Below, piece by piece: positions 1 to 9,966 of a stretch of 64,000 nucleotides of DNA (position 1 is its first letter; every line of letters starts with the position of its first letter). Source of the DNA: Gemmobacter aquarius (lineage in GTDB: Bacteria > Pseudomonadota > Alphaproteobacteria > Rhodobacterales > Rhodobacteraceae); NCBI RefSeq assembly GCF_003060865.1, contig NZ_CP028918.1, positions 814,001 to 878,000 on the forward strand, in the 5' to 3' direction. The notes under the pieces are model-generated. The model did no database searches. It was given only the letters and a program-made list of their open reading frames with translations, and was not told where the DNA came from. The translations under genes and the position numbers were made by a program.

Positions 1-1
1 C

Positions 2-813
<812 letters not shown>

Positions 814-928
814 TACATTCACCTGTCTGTCCGGGCTTTGCCGACGAGACACGAATCGCATCCGAATGTGGCGGGGTTCGGACGAAACCGCACCGATCTT
901 GCGATGAATGGTTAATGCAATGTGGCGG

Positions 929-1357
929 TCAGTTGGTTTTGCGCTGCGGCAGAAAGGGCAGCGGCGCGACGGGAACGCCGTCTTCCAGCAGCTTTTTCGC
1001 CTCATCCCAGCGGGCTTCGCCGTATATGGCGCGTTCGGGCGCGTCGCCGTCGTGGATGCGGCGGGCTTCGGCGACAAAGTCGGGTCCGACATATTCGGAG
1101 TTTTCCTCGACCTTGCGGCGCAGTTCGGCAAGCGCCCGTTCGGCATCGGAGGCGGGGGCTGACAGGTGGGGCTGCGCGACGCCCGCGTTGCGGGCGGGTC
1201 GGACGGTGGGGGCCATGAGCGTTTTCTCTACCGCCGTATCGCCACAGAACGGGCAGGCGACATGGCCTGCCGATTTCAGGCTGTCAAAGGCCGCGCCGGA
1301 CTGGAACCAGCTTTCGAAGCCGTGGTCGGCGGGGCATTTGAGCGCGAAGCGGATCAT
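929..1357 (-). CDS. DUF1178 family protein
   Basis: A 142-residue protein starting MIRFALKC, with a zinc-ribbon-like cysteine pair in KCPADHGF and a second CxxC in ACPFCGD, followed by a mostly helical C-terminal half ending in a GEARWDEAKKLLEDG segment. This is the DUF1178 pattern of alphaproteobacteria; no biochemical role is established. It is transcribed towards the Hint gene and follows the Nudix gene by 60 bp, so the three may share a transcript. The start is an ATG with no competing upstream start nearby. Confidence 0.85.
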   Translation of the reverse strand: MIRFALKCPADHGFESWFQSGAAFDSLKSAGHVACPFCGDTAVEKTLMAPTVRPARNAGVAQPHLSAPASDAERALAELRRKVEENSEYVGPDFVAEARRIHDGDAPERAIYGEARWDEAKKLLEDGVPVAPLPFLPQRKTN

Positions 1358-1417
1358 GGGTTTGGTCCAGAACGAAAAACACCGGCCCTTTGGAGCTAGG
1401 CCTGCCGCGCGGCGAAA

Positions 1418-1900
1418 TCAAGCGGGAGTGGGCGGGTTGGCCAAAAGGTCGGGGTCGGCGGCGAGGCTTTGGAAGAGGGCGCGCAATTCGGGTTCGGCCA
1501 CCTTGCGCGCGGCCTTGGCCGCATGGAACCATTTGCGGCGGCGTTCCTTGCGTTCGGGGAATTTGGCTGCCAGTTCGTCGACCCGTAGCGGGAAGACGGC
1601 GACCACGCAGGGAAGCGATGAGTCCGGGGTGAGCACCTTGTCATAGCCGTAAAGACCGAGGGGGGAGGGCGCGGCAAGGCCGGTGACGCCCGCTTCTTCC
1701 CACGCTTCGCGGGCGGCAGAGGCTGCGGGGGCCAGCCCGTCGATCGGCCAGCCCTTGGGGATGACCCATCGGCCCGTGTCACGGCTGGTGACCAGCAACA
1801 CTTCGACGTTGCCGCGGTGCATGCGCCAGCAGATCGCGCCATACTGGCTGCGCGGTGCCTGTTCGGCCCCTTCGAAAGTGGTCGTGTTCATCCGTTTCAT
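1418..1900 (-). CDS. Nudix hydrolase, diphosphoinositol-polyphosphate-phosphohydrolase-like
   Basis: A 160-residue Nudix protein. The strand-loop WVIPKGWPIDGL leads into the Nudix helix REAWEEAGV, which supplies the metal-binding REUXEEXGU half of the box. The first Glu of the textbook box (GX5E) is replaced by Leu, as is usual in the PKGWP subfamily of small alphaproteobacterial Nudix enzymes, so this need not mean loss of activity. Likely reaction: hydrolysis of a nucleoside diphosphate linked to another group; the substrate is unknown. An AGGA ribosome site lies 8 bases before the ATG. It diverges from gpx across a 259-bp gap. Confidence 0.88.
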   Translation of the reverse strand: MKRMNTTTFEGAEQAPRSQYGAICWRMHRGNVEVLLVTSRDTGRWVIPKGWPIDGLAPAASAAREAWEEAGVTGLAAPSPLGLYGYDKVLTPDSSLPCVVAVFPLRVDELAAKFPERKERRRKWFHAAKAARKVAEPELRALFQSLAADPDLLANPPTPA

Positions 1901-2101
1901 GGGCCCGATCCTGATCTTTGCGATCTTTGTGCAAAGGGCATGCCTGCTCTGTTACAAATATGCGCCCTGTGCGCCCGATAATCCAGCGCCTAAGGTTGTT
2001 TTTTCTGTCAAAGCGGCAGGGTAACGATCACGCGGGTGGCTTTTGCGTTCCCGATTGGTCTGCCGCTTGGCTGTGTCGATGCCGAATTTACAACTGCGGG
2101 T

Positions 2102-2129
2102 TTGACAGAACGGTTAACAAAGCTAGATC
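2102..2129 (+). promoter_or_regulatory. Sigma-70-type promoter for gpx
   Basis: TTGACA at 2102-2107 and TAGATC at 2124-2129 with a 16-bp spacer, about 30 bases before the gpx start. The -35 is perfect and the -10 partial. Inferred from sequence alone. Confidence 0.5.
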
Positions 2130-2159
2130 ATCCCTTGATTTATAACGGAGGTGTCACCG

Positions 2160-2681
2160 ATGCGCCGCTTTGCCCTTGTTGCTCTTTTCAGCGCGGCAAG
2201 CCTGCTGCCGGTTCCCGCGATGGCGGGATACAGTTTCGTGTCGATCGACGGTGGGACCATCGATCTGGACGCATACAAGGGCAAGCCGGTGCTGGTGGTG
2301 AACACCGCGTCGCTTTGCGGGTTCGCGCCGCAATTCAATGATTTGCAGGATTTGCAGGACGCATACGCGGCAAAGGGGTTGGTGGTGCTGGCGGTGCCTT
2401 CAGATGACTTCAATCAGGAATTGTCGAACGCGACCGAGGTCAAAAAGTATTGCGCGGCGAATTTCGATCTGACCTTGCCGATGACGGATATCACCCATGT
2501 GGTCGGACCGCAGGCGCATCCGTTCTATGCCATGCTGAAGGCCGACCACGGGTTCGAACCGGGTTGGAACTTTAACAAGGTGCTGCTTGACGGGCAGGGC
2601 GAGGTGGTGGCGACATGGGGCAGCCTGACCTTGCCGACTGCAAGCGTGGTGACACGCGAGATCGACGCGCTGTTGCAGTGA
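2160..2681 (+). CDS. Glutathione peroxidase family protein, exported (Cys type)
   Basis: A 173-residue thiol peroxidase. Residues 1-22 form a Sec signal peptide ending in PAMA, so the enzyme should act in the periplasm. The active site NTASLCGF has Cys where the mammalian enzymes have selenocysteine; the partner Gln is in FAPQF and the Trp-Asn pair in GWNFNK. The gene starts at the ATG at 2160, preceded by GGAGG at 2147-2151 with an 8-base gap; a GTG nine bases upstream overlaps that ribosome site and cannot be the start. The last bases overlap the next gene's start (GTGA), so the two are probably co-translated. It likely removes peroxides, probably using thioredoxin-like donors. Confidence 0.9.
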   Translation: MRRFALVALFSAASLLPVPAMAGYSFVSIDGGTIDLDAYKGKPVLVVNTASLCGFAPQFNDLQDLQDAYAAKGLVVLAVPSDDFNQELSNATEVKKYCAANFDLTLPMTDITHVVGPQAHPFYAMLKADHGFEPGWNFNKVLLDGQGEVVATWGSLTLPTASVVTREIDALLQ

Positions 2682-3787
2682 CGGGTGGCGCTTCGGCGCT
2701 GTTCATCGGAAGCGAGGTTTACCGCGGGTCGTCCTATGGGGCGGGGCATCCGTTGCGGATACCGCGCGTTCCGGTCGTTATGGACCTGTGCGCGGCGCTG
2801 GGCTGGCTGGACGGGCGCTACCGGACCAGTCCCAAGGCCAAGCCTGCGGCTTTGACGGCGTTTCACACCGAGGGTTACATCGCAGCCTTGCAACGGGCCG
2901 AGGCAACCGGCGCGGTCGATGATGCGGTGCGGGCGCGGCACCAGATCGGGACGCTGTCAAATCCGGTATTTCCGCAGATTTATTCGCGCCCTGCCACGGG
3001 GGCGGGGGGCGTGTTGCTGGCCGCCGAGATGCTGGCCAACGGGGTGGCACGGGTGCATGTGCCCGGTGGCGGGACGCATCACGGGATGCCGGATCGTGCG
3101 AACGGGTTTTGCTATCTGAACGATCCGGTGCTGGCGATCATGGCGCTTCGGCGGGCGGGGTTGCGGGTGGCCTATGTAGACATCGACGCGCATCACTGTG
3201 ACGGGGTAGAGCCTGCCTTTGCGGGGCTGCCGGATGTGCTGATGATTTCCGTGCATGAAGAGGCGCGTTGGCCCTTTACCGGGGCTTTGGGCGACGGTGC
3301 GGGGGGAAATGCGTTCAACCTGCCGGTGCCGAGGGGGTTCAACGATACCGAGATGCGCGCGGTGGTCGAGCGGTTGATCGTGCCGCGGGTGGCGGCGTTC
3401 GGGCCTGATGTGATCGTGCTTCAGGCGGGGGCTGACAGTCTGACGGAAGACCCGCTGTCGCGGCTGTGCCTGTCGAACCGCGCCTATGTCGATTGTCTGC
3501 GGGCGCTGTTGGGGCTGGCAGAGCGGATGTTGCTGCTGGGCGGGGGCGGATATAATCCGTGGTCGGTAGGGCGGTGCTGGACGGCGCTTTGGGGCGTGCT
3601 GGCGGGGTTCGAATTGCCTGCGCGGTTGCCCGAGGGGGCGTCGGATGTGTTGCGCGGGCTGTCGTGGGGCGGGGGCGGGCGGGCTGTGCCCGGGGAGACG
3701 ATGATGGTGACGTTGCTCGATGATCCGCGCGAGGGGGTGGTGCGGAGGGAAGTGATGGAACGGCTGGAGGCTTTGGCTGCGCGATGA
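2678..3787 (+). CDS. Histone-deacetylase-fold amidohydrolase (AcuC / acetylpolyamine amidohydrolase family)
   Basis: A 369-residue zinc amidohydrolase. The histidine pair is in GGGTHHGMPDRA, the zinc ligands in DIDAHHCDG and in the later QAGADSL, and the catalytic tyrosine in LGGGGYN, so all key residues are present. Bacterial members remove acetyl groups from small amines such as acetylpolyamines or from proteins such as acetyl-CoA synthetase. The start is the GTG at 2678, in the GTGA overlap with gpx; the 3' end overlaps thpR by ATGA. Polyamine transporter genes lie nearby, which makes an acetylpolyamine substrate attractive but not proven. Confidence 0.88.
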   Translation: MTGGASALFIGSEVYRGSSYGAGHPLRIPRVPVVMDLCAALGWLDGRYRTSPKAKPAALTAFHTEGYIAALQRAEATGAVDDAVRARHQIGTLSNPVFPQIYSRPATGAGGVLLAAEMLANGVARVHVPGGGTHHGMPDRANGFCYLNDPVLAIMALRRAGLRVAYVDIDAHHCDGVEPAFAGLPDVLMISVHEEARWPFTGALGDGAGGNAFNLPVPRGFNDTEMRAVVERLIVPRVAAFGPDVIVLQAGADSLTEDPLSRLCLSNRAYVDCLRALLGLAERMLLLGGGGYNPWSVGRCWTALWGVLAGFELPARLPEGASDVLRGLSWGGGGRAVPGETMMVTLLDDPREGVVRREVMERLEALAAR

Positions 3788-4323
3788 TGCGGGTGTTTCT
3801 GGCGCTGCCCTTGCCGGACGAGGTGCTGTCGGCGCTGCGGGTGCAGCAGTTTTTGCTGCCCTTGCCATCGGCGGTGGAGCCTGAGGGGTTTCACCTGACG
3901 CTGGTCTTTCTGGGCGAGGTGCAGGATCGGGAGCTTGAGGCCGCGCATGAGCGGTTTGCCGAATGTCGCGTGGCGCCGTTCGAGTTGCGTTTGCAGGGGT
4001 TGGGGCTGTTCGGCGGGGCCAAGCCACGGGCGGCTTGGGCGGGGGTGGCGGCCTCGGAAGCCTTGGCGCGGTTGCAGGGCAAGCTGGAACATGCGGCGCG
4101 GGCATCGGGGATTGCGGTGGAGCGCAGGAAGTTCGTGCCGCATGTGACGCTGGGGCGGTTTTCGCCGCCCATGCCGGATGAAGCTGCGCGGCTGGAGAAG
4201 GCGGTGGCTTTGGGGGGCGGGTTTGTGAGCGCGCCTTGGCGGGTGGATCGGTTTTGCCTGTATCAGTCGCATCTTTCCCACAAGGGCGCGCGCTATGACG
4301 AGTTGTTCGCCTATGCTTTATAG
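3784..4323 (+). CDS. thpR: RNA 2',3'-cyclic phosphodiesterase ThpR
   Basis: A 179-residue member of the 2H phosphoesterase family with both catalytic HxTx motifs, HLTLVFLG near residue 39 and HVTLGRF near residue 121. ThpR opens 2',3'-cyclic phosphate ends of RNA and can ligate tRNA halves in vitro. The start codon overlaps the preceding stop (ATGA), a sign of translational coupling in the gpx-amidohydrolase-thpR operon. Two ATGs follow one another; the first is used here. Confidence 0.92.
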   Translation: MMRVFLALPLPDEVLSALRVQQFLLPLPSAVEPEGFHLTLVFLGEVQDRELEAAHERFAECRVAPFELRLQGLGLFGGAKPRAAWAGVAASEALARLQGKLEHAARASGIAVERRKFVPHVTLGRFSPPMPDEAARLEKAVALGGGFVSAPWRVDRFCLYQSHLSHKGARYDELFAYAL

Positions 4324-4339
4324 CGGCGGGTGTTCTTGA

Positions 4340-4471
4340 ATTTGCATGGCCATGGCGCTAGGGTTGTAAGGCAAGGCCGTGTACCCCGATGGGCAAGGGG
4401 GTTTGCGGGCAATGTCCGGGAATTGATGTTGGTTCGAGTCCAACCCGGCCTTGCTTCGTTTCCATGCAAAT
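4340..4471 (+). ncRNA. Candidate structured RNA with a tRNA-like cloverleaf core
   Basis: The 155-bp gap between two convergent genes holds nested perfect stems. An outer 10-bp stem pairs ATTTGCATGG (4340-4349) with 4462-4471; an inner 9-bp stem pairs GCAAGGCCG (4371-4379) with CGGCCTTGC (4446-4454). Inside the inner stem lie a hairpin ACCCC/GGGGT with a 10-base loop holding GGG (4383-4402, D-arm-like), a 3-bp hairpin with a 7-base loop (4406-4418), and a textbook T-arm GTTGG-TTCGAGT-CCAAC (4428-4444). There is no good anticodon (no U33) and no CCA. The strand is not certain because the structure is symmetric; the T-arm fits the plus strand. Confidence 0.5.
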
Positions 4472-4478
4472 AGTGCGT

Positions 4479-5900
4479 TCACCCCAAGGGTGGCGGGCGT
4501 TTGGCGGGCCAATCGGTCGCCATGTGATAGGCGTGGCCCATGGCGAGGGTTTGCGCGTCTGACCCGAAGCGCGTGATCAGTTGCATGCCCATCGGCAGGC
4601 CGTTCGCGCCAAAGCCCACGGGGATGTTCAGCGCGGGCAGGCCGATCAGGCTGACGGGGACGACGATCTCCATCCAGCGGTGATAGGTGTCCATCTTCTG
4701 GCCGTTGATTTCGGCGGGCCAGCGCCAAGCGGTCGGGAAGGGCCAGACCTGCGCCGAAGGCATCAGGACGGCGTCGAAGCGGTCGAACAGGCGGGCGGCA
4801 TGGGCATACCAGCGCGAGCGGATTTCGGATGCGGCATAGACGGCATCGGCGGAAAGGGACAGGCCCTGTTCGATCTCCCACACGGTTTCGGGCTTGAGCT
4901 GGGCGCGTTTGGCGGGGTCGTCGTAAAGCGCGCGTTTGCCGTTCGAGTTGAGCATGGCGCGCAGGGTGGTCCATGCGAACCACAGCTTTTCGGCGGGGAA
5001 GGGCGGGGGGAGTGCTTCGACTTTCGCGCCAAGGGTGGTAAATGTTTGCAGCGCCGTTTCGCAGAGTGCGGCGATGCCGGGTTCCAGCGGATAGGCGCCG
5101 CCCCAGTCGCCCAGCCATGCGAGGCGTTTGCCGCGCAGGTCGGTTTTCAGGTGGTCGGCAAAGGGCTGGTTGGGCAGGGCAAAGGGCACCTGCGGGTTCT
5201 CGCCCGCTTGGACGGTGAGGAGGTTGGCGACATCCTCGACGGTGCGGGCCATCGGGCCTTCGGTGGCGAGGGTGGCCAGATAGGTGTCGCCCACGGCGTC
5301 GGATGGCACGAGGCCGTAGCTGGGGCGAAAGCCGTAGACGTTGCAGAACGCGGCGGGGTTTCGCAAGCTGCCCATCATGTCGGACCCGTCGGCCACGCTG
5401 ACCATGCGTGTGGCAAGGGCGGCGGCGGCCCCGCCCGATGACCCGCCTGCAGTGCGCGACAGGTCATAGGGGTTGCAGGTCACGCCGAAGACAGGGTTGA
5501 AGCTGTGCGAGCCGTGGCCCCATTCGGGGGTATTGGTCTTGCCGATGAAGATCGCGCCCGCGGCGCGCATGCGGGCGGGGATCAGGTCATCGGCGGCGGG
5601 GACGTAGGTGGCATAAAGCGGTGAGCCCCAAGTGGTGCGGATGCCTTTCACCGCGAGCAGGTCCTTGACGGCCATGGGGATGCCGTGGAGCCAGCCCTTG
5701 CTGGGGGCTTCATCGGCGGCGCGGGCCTGTGCCATCAGGCTTTCGGCGTCGGGCATCGAGACGATGGCGTTGACCGACGGGTTCACCGTGGCGATGCGCG
5801 CGAGGGTCGCCTCCATCACCTCCGAGGGCTTCACCTCGCGCGATGCGATCAGGTGCGCGAGGTCGGTTGCGGAACGGTCGGTCAGGTCTGCGCTGTTCAT
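4479..5900 (-). CDS. Amidase (amidase-signature family)
   Basis: A 473-residue amidase-signature hydrolase. The Ser-cisSer-Lys triad is visible: Lys in MAVKDLLAVKG, the cis-Ser in the TAGGSSGGAAA signature, and the nucleophile in the following DGSDMMGSLRNPA block. These enzymes cleave amides, N-acyl amines or ureides in the cytoplasm. It is the last gene of a minus-strand series amidase-potA-potB-potC-potD-amidase, separated from the binding-protein gene by 103 bp. The ATG lies in a dispersed repeat (CATCTTTGCCCAAATACTCG) that recurs in variants elsewhere in the window. The substrate is not evident. Confidence 0.9.
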   Translation of the reverse strand: MNSADLTDRSATDLAHLIASREVKPSEVMEATLARIATVNPSVNAIVSMPDAESLMAQARAADEAPSKGWLHGIPMAVKDLLAVKGIRTTWGSPLYATYVPAADDLIPARMRAAGAIFIGKTNTPEWGHGSHSFNPVFGVTCNPYDLSRTAGGSSGGAAAALATRMVSVADGSDMMGSLRNPAAFCNVYGFRPSYGLVPSDAVGDTYLATLATEGPMARTVEDVANLLTVQAGENPQVPFALPNQPFADHLKTDLRGKRLAWLGDWGGAYPLEPGIAALCETALQTFTTLGAKVEALPPPFPAEKLWFAWTTLRAMLNSNGKRALYDDPAKRAQLKPETVWEIEQGLSLSADAVYAASEIRSRWYAHAARLFDRFDAVLMPSAQVWPFPTAWRWPAEINGQKMDTYHRWMEIVVPVSLIGLPALNIPVGFGANGLPMGMQLITRFGSDAQTLAMGHAYHMATDWPAKRPPPLG

Positions 5901-6003
5901 CTTTGCCCAAATACTCGAAAACCGCCGTCAGCTTGGGGATGGCGGTCTTTCATGATGGCTCTGCGGGGGGTGCGGGGGGGCCGGTGGCCCCCCGCTTTCG
6001 GGT

Positions 6004-7029
6004 TCACTTCTGGAGTTCGGTCCAGATCGCGGTGATGTAGTCCTGCGCCTTGCCGGTGCAGGTTTTCAGGAAGACACCCTTGTCGCGCAACTCGGCCGGA
6101 ATGACGATTTCGGGGGCATCCTTCATGTCGGCGGGCATGAATTCTTCCGATCCGGAGATGCCGTTGGCATAGCGCGCAAAGGCCGAGATGAGGGCAGCGT
6201 TTTCGGGCAGTTCGATGAAGTCGAGGAATTTATAGGCTTCCTCGACGTTCTGCGCATCCGACAGCAGCATCACCTGATCCATGAACAGCGGGAAGCCCTC
6301 TTTCGGGTAGCCGAATTTCACGTCGGGGTTTTGCAGGCGCGAGCGGAACATTGCGCCGTTCCAGTAGACCGAGGCCATCACGTCGTTGCTGGCCATCTTT
6401 TCGGTCATGCCGTAGTCCATCGACACCCATTTCGGCTTGGCCTCGATCAGCTTGTCGCGGACCTTTTTCATCAACTCGGCGTCTTCCGAGCAGATTTCGC
6501 CGCCCAGATACATCGTGGTGAGCGCGATGATGTCGTTCATCTCGGGCGTCACGTTGACCTTGCCCACCAGTTCCGGCGGCGGGTCGAGGAAGATGGCCGA
6601 GGTGTTGATGTCACCCGAATAGGCGGTCTGGTTGACGCCCATGCCGGTCAGGCCCCACTGCCACGGAACCGAGAATTTGCGGCCCGGATCGTATTCGACA
6701 TCCACCCATTCGGGTGCGATGTTGCCGTGGTGCGGCAGTTTGGACAGGTCGAGTTCCTGCACGAGGCCTTTTTCGACATAGATCTGCACATAGTTGGCCG
6801 AAGGCACCACGAGGTCGAAGCCGTGGCCGCCGGCCTCGATCTTGGCGAGCGCGGTGTCGTTGCTGTCGTAGTCGGTGACGGTGACCTTGATCCCCGTCTC
6901 TTTCTCGAATTTCGCAAGCAGTTCGGCGCTGGTGTAGTCACCCCAGTTGTAAAGTTGCAGCTCGCCCTCGGCCTGCGCCATGGCGGCTGTGGCGAGCAGC
7001 ATCGCGGTTGCGGTGAGTAGGTTTCTCAT
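6004..7029 (-). CDS. Polyamine-type ABC transporter substrate-binding protein
   Basis: A 341-residue PotD/PotF-like periplasmic binding protein. A Sec signal peptide (residues 1-20, cut after AMAQA) precedes LQLYNWGDYTSAELLAKFEK, the start typical of spermidine/putrescine binding proteins. Acidic and aromatic residues along WGDY and SVPWQWGLTG are those that line polyamine pockets in the family. GGGAG lies 7 bases before the ATG. Together with the potC-, potB- and potA-like genes upstream it forms a complete importer. The exact ligand (putrescine, spermidine or another amine or amide) is uncertain. Confidence 0.9.
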   Translation of the reverse strand: MRNLLTATAMLLATAAMAQAEGELQLYNWGDYTSAELLAKFEKETGIKVTVTDYDSNDTALAKIEAGGHGFDLVVPSANYVQIYVEKGLVQELDLSKLPHHGNIAPEWVDVEYDPGRKFSVPWQWGLTGMGVNQTAYSGDINTSAIFLDPPPELVGKVNVTPEMNDIIALTTMYLGGEICSEDAELMKKVRDKLIEAKPKWVSMDYGMTEKMASNDVMASVYWNGAMFRSRLQNPDVKFGYPKEGFPLFMDQVMLLSDAQNVEEAYKFLDFIELPENAALISAFARYANGISGSEEFMPADMKDAPEIVIPAELRDKGVFLKTCTGKAQDYITAIWTELQK

Positions 7030-7084
7030 TTTGGACTCCCGTTGGTTCTTTGGCGTTGGTTCTTTGGCGTTGGTTTCTTGTTGG

Positions 7085-7888
7085 TCAGTCTTTCTTGCGG
7101 GTCAGCACGAAGAAGGCGGTCAGAAGCACGACCGTCAGACCCAAGAGCACTGTGGAAATGGCATAGACCTCGGTCGTGACCTGACGGCGGATCTGGCCGA
7201 GCATATAGGTGGGCAGCGTGTCCTGCCCTGCCGATTTGACAAACAGGGTGATGACCACATCGTCAAGCGAGGTGACGAAGGCGAGCATGAAGCCTGCGAT
7301 CATGCCGGGCAGCAGCAGTGGCAGGGTGACGCGGCGGAAGGTTTGCCACGGGGTGGCATAAAGATCGGCGGCGGCGGCTTCGAGCGTGCTGTCCATGCCT
7401 TCGAGCCGCGCGCGGATCGGCAGGTAGGCGAAGGGGATGCAGAAGGCGGCGTGGGCGGTGATCAGGTAGCCGAGGCCTTGGTAGCCGGTCAGCACCTTGA
7501 TCTGGGCGAAGAAGATCAGAAGTGCGACGGCGGTGACGATCTCGGGCACCATCAGGGGCTGGTTGATCACAACATAGATGAAGGTCTGGCCCTTGTATTT
7601 CTTGCGCCGTGTGGTGCCGAGGGCGGCGGCTGTTGCCACAGCCGTAGCGATCACGCCCGCCATGGTGGCAATCAGGAGCGAGCGGAGGGTGGCGTCTTTG
7701 ACGTGGTCGTTGGCCCATGCCTTGGCGAACCATTGCAGGGTGAAGCCTTCGAAGCTGGCGACCGATTTGCCCGCGTTGAAGGAGAAAGCGACGAGCATGA
7801 TTATGGGCAGGTAAAGCGCCACGAAGACCAGAATGGCCGTTGGGGTAAAGCCCGGCAAGCGCGAGACGGAGAAGCCGCGATCAGCCAT
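7085..7888 (-). CDS. Polyamine-type ABC transporter permease (PotC-like)
   Basis: A 267-residue inner-membrane permease with about six hydrophobic segments and the ATPase-coupling EAA loop around EAAADLYATPWQTFRRVTLPLLLPG. It is the second permease of the heterodimeric channel; its start overlaps the end of the potB-like gene by 8 bp, so the two are co-translated. The C-terminus is short and charged (TRKKD), facing the cytoplasm. Confidence 0.9.
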   Translation of the reverse strand: MADRGFSVSRLPGFTPTAILVFVALYLPIIMLVAFSFNAGKSVASFEGFTLQWFAKAWANDHVKDATLRSLLIATMAGVIATAVATAAALGTTRRKKYKGQTFIYVVINQPLMVPEIVTAVALLIFFAQIKVLTGYQGLGYLITAHAAFCIPFAYLPIRARLEGMDSTLEAAAADLYATPWQTFRRVTLPLLLPGMIAGFMLAFVTSLDDVVITLFVKSAGQDTLPTYMLGQIRRQVTTEVYAISTVLLGLTVVLLTAFFVLTRKKD

Positions 7889-8795
7889 GGTTCACCTGAT
7901 TGTCGCGGTTGGCGAAGCGGACATAGACCAGAAGCGCCGCCGTCACGATGATGAGGAGCGTGACGGAAAGCGCAGCGCCGAGCGGCCAGTTGCGGCCTTG
8001 GCCGAATTGCAACTCGATGAAGTTGCCGATCATCATCTGTTTGCCCCCGCCGAGGAGGCGCGGCGTCACATAGGCGCCGAGAGCGGGGACGAAGACGAGG
8101 ATCGAGCCTGCGATGATGCCCGGTTTGACGATGGGCAGGATGATGCGGCGCAAGACCTGAAGCCGCGAGGCGTAAAGGTCGTAGCCCGCCTCGAGCAGGC
8201 GCATGTCGAAGCGGTCGATGGCGGCGAAAAGGGGCAGTACCATCAGCGGCAGGTAGACATAGGTCATGCCGATGAAGACGGCGGTGTCGGTATAGATGAT
8301 CTGCAAGGGCCGCTCGATCGCGCCGAGCTTCAGCAGGAGCGAGTTCAGCAGGCCCTCGGAGCGGATGATTTCATTGATCGCGAAGGTGCGGATCAGCAGG
8401 TTGGTCCAGAACGGGATGGTGATGAGAAACAGCCAGAAGGCGCGTTGGCGCTGCGGCCTCGTGGCGATGAACCAAGCGGTGGGAAAGCCCACGGCAAAGG
8501 TGAAAAGCGTGGTGAGGAGCGAGAGTTTGACCGAGCGCCAGAAGATCGTCAGATGCGCGTCGGCAAGCACGAGCGTGTCGTCGAAGATGTCGCGGGTGTA
8601 GAGGATGCCGCGCCATGCGTCGAAGCTGAACCCCCATTCGACGTTGCCGTATTTGCCCGGCAGCAGGAAGGAATAGACCACGACGATCATCAGGGGGCCG
8701 ATGGCCCCGACGGCCAGAAGGATCAGCGCAGGGGTCGAGAGCAGCCAGCCTGCGCGGGCGGATTGGGCGGTCTGGCGGGATTCGGCTTGGCTCAT
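7881..8795 (-). CDS. Polyamine-type ABC transporter permease (PotB-like)
   Basis: A 304-residue permease with a cytoplasmic N-terminus (MSQAESRQTAQSARAG), six or so membrane segments and the EAA loop LLEAGYDLYASRLQVLRRIILP. I chose the ATG at 8795, four bases after the stop of the potA-like gene; a longer reading would run into that gene. It forms the channel with the PotC-like subunit. Confidence 0.9.
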   Translation of the reverse strand: MSQAESRQTAQSARAGWLLSTPALILLAVGAIGPLMIVVVYSFLLPGKYGNVEWGFSFDAWRGILYTRDIFDDTLVLADAHLTIFWRSVKLSLLTTLFTFAVGFPTAWFIATRPQRQRAFWLFLITIPFWTNLLIRTFAINEIIRSEGLLNSLLLKLGAIERPLQIIYTDTAVFIGMTYVYLPLMVLPLFAAIDRFDMRLLEAGYDLYASRLQVLRRIILPIVKPGIIAGSILVFVPALGAYVTPRLLGGGKQMMIGNFIELQFGQGRNWPLGAALSVTLLIIVTAALLVYVRFANRDNQVNHG

Positions 8796-8799
8796 CGCA

Positions 8800-9870
8800 T
8801 CAGTCCTGAAGCACTTGGGCCGCACCGGGCAGGAAGCGGAGGCCGACCTGTTGGCCCATGGCCACGCCCGCTTCGCCACTGGCGGGGCTTTGCACGCGGA
8901 CGACGACTTCGGCGCCGTCGGAAAGCTGCATGTGGCAATGGGTGTCGGTGCCGAAATAGACGAGGGAGGTGACCGTGGCGGGGATCGCGCCTGCCTCGGT
9001 CGGGTCGGTGATGCGGACCTGTTCGGGGCGGATCGTCAGGGTGACGGGGCCTGTGGCATCGGTGGGGGTGTCGATCACCGCGCCGCAGCCGAGTTTCAAC
9101 CCGCCCGCGACTGGGGTGGCGGGCAGGAAGTTCGTCTCGCCGATGAAGGAGGCCACGAAGCGGTTGACGGGACGGGTGTAGATGTCTTTCGGACTGCCGA
9201 TCTGTTGCAGTTTTCCGGCGCTCATCACGCCGATGCGGTCGGACATGGTGAGGGCTTCTTCCTGATCGTGGGTCACGAAGATGAAGGTGATGCCGGTCTC
9301 GATCTGCAGGCGTTTGAGTTCGACCTGCATTTCCTTGCGGAGTTTGAGGTCGAGGGCCGACAGCGGTTCGTCGAGCAGCAGCACCTTGGGTTTGGGGGCA
9401 AGGGCGCGGGCGAGGGCCACGCGCTGTTGCTGGCCGCCGGAAAGCTGGCTGGTCTTGCGGTTCGCCATGGCTTCGAGTTTCACGAGCGCCAGCATCTCGG
9501 CGGTGGTGCGGGCGACTTCGGCGCGGGGGCGGCCCTGCATTTCAAGGCCGAAGCCGACGTTTTGAGCCACGGTCAGGTGCGGGAAGAGCGCGTAGCTTTG
9601 GAAGACCGTGTTCACGGGGCGCTGGTTGGGCGGCAGGTCGGTGATATCGGCCCCGTCGAGCAGAATTTGCCCCGAGGTCGGCATCTCGAACCCTGCGATC
9701 AGGCGCAGGAGCGTGGTCTTGCCGCAGCCCGAGGGGCCGAGGAGGGTGAAGAATTCACCCTTGCGGATGGTGATCGACACATCGTCGAGGGCGCGGACGA
9801 CATGGTCGCCCTGACCGAAGGCTTTGACCGTGTTACGGGCCTCGATCATGCTTTCGGTCGGTGCGGACAA
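8800..9870 (-). CDS. Polyamine-type ABC transporter ATPase (PotA-like)
   Basis: A 356-residue ATPase with Walker [11 protein letters not shown]-loop FQSYALFPH, signature [15 protein letters not shown], Walker [13 protein letters not shown] and the switch His in [11 protein letters not shown]-terminal TOBE domain (about residues 270-350) is usual for PotA. First transporter gene of the cluster on the minus strand; the AT-rich 96 bp upstream, containing AAAATTGTTTATTGCAA, separates it from the amidase gene and probably holds a promoter. Confidence 0.93.
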   Translation of the reverse strand: MSAPTESMIEARNTVKAFGQGDHVVRALDDVSITIRKGEFFTLLGPSGCGKTTLLRLIAGFEMPTSGQILLDGADITDLPPNQRPVNTVFQSYALFPHLTVAQNVGFGLEMQGRPRAEVARTTAEMLALVKLEAMANRKTSQLSGGQQQRVALARALAPKPKVLLLDEPLSALDLKLRKEMQVELKRLQIETGITFIFVTHDQEEALTMSDRIGVMSAGKLQQIGSPKDIYTRPVNRFVASFIGETNFLPATPVAGGLKLGCGAVIDTPTDATGPVTLTIRPEQVRITDPTEAGAIPATVTSLVYFGTDTHCHMQLSDGAEVVVRVQSPASGEAGVAMGQQVGLRFLPGAAQVLQD

Positions 9871-9966
9871 TTGGCAGTGCTCCCCGGTCTTTTGATCATA
9901 ATAAGGAGAGGCAAAATTGTTTATTGCAAGTGTTAAGCGGATGGGCGTGACGGGTTATCGCCGGTT

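Noticed and set aside
1418..1900. Loss of activity of the Nudix enzyme because the first Glu of the box is missing
   Set aside because: The REUXEEXGU half, which binds the metal, is intact, and the PKGWP subfamily commonly lacks that first Glu.
4371..4454. A functional tRNA
   Set aside because: The anticodon stem has only three pairs, U33 and CCA are missing, and the acceptor does not line up with the T-arm without a bulge; reported instead as a tRNA-like element.
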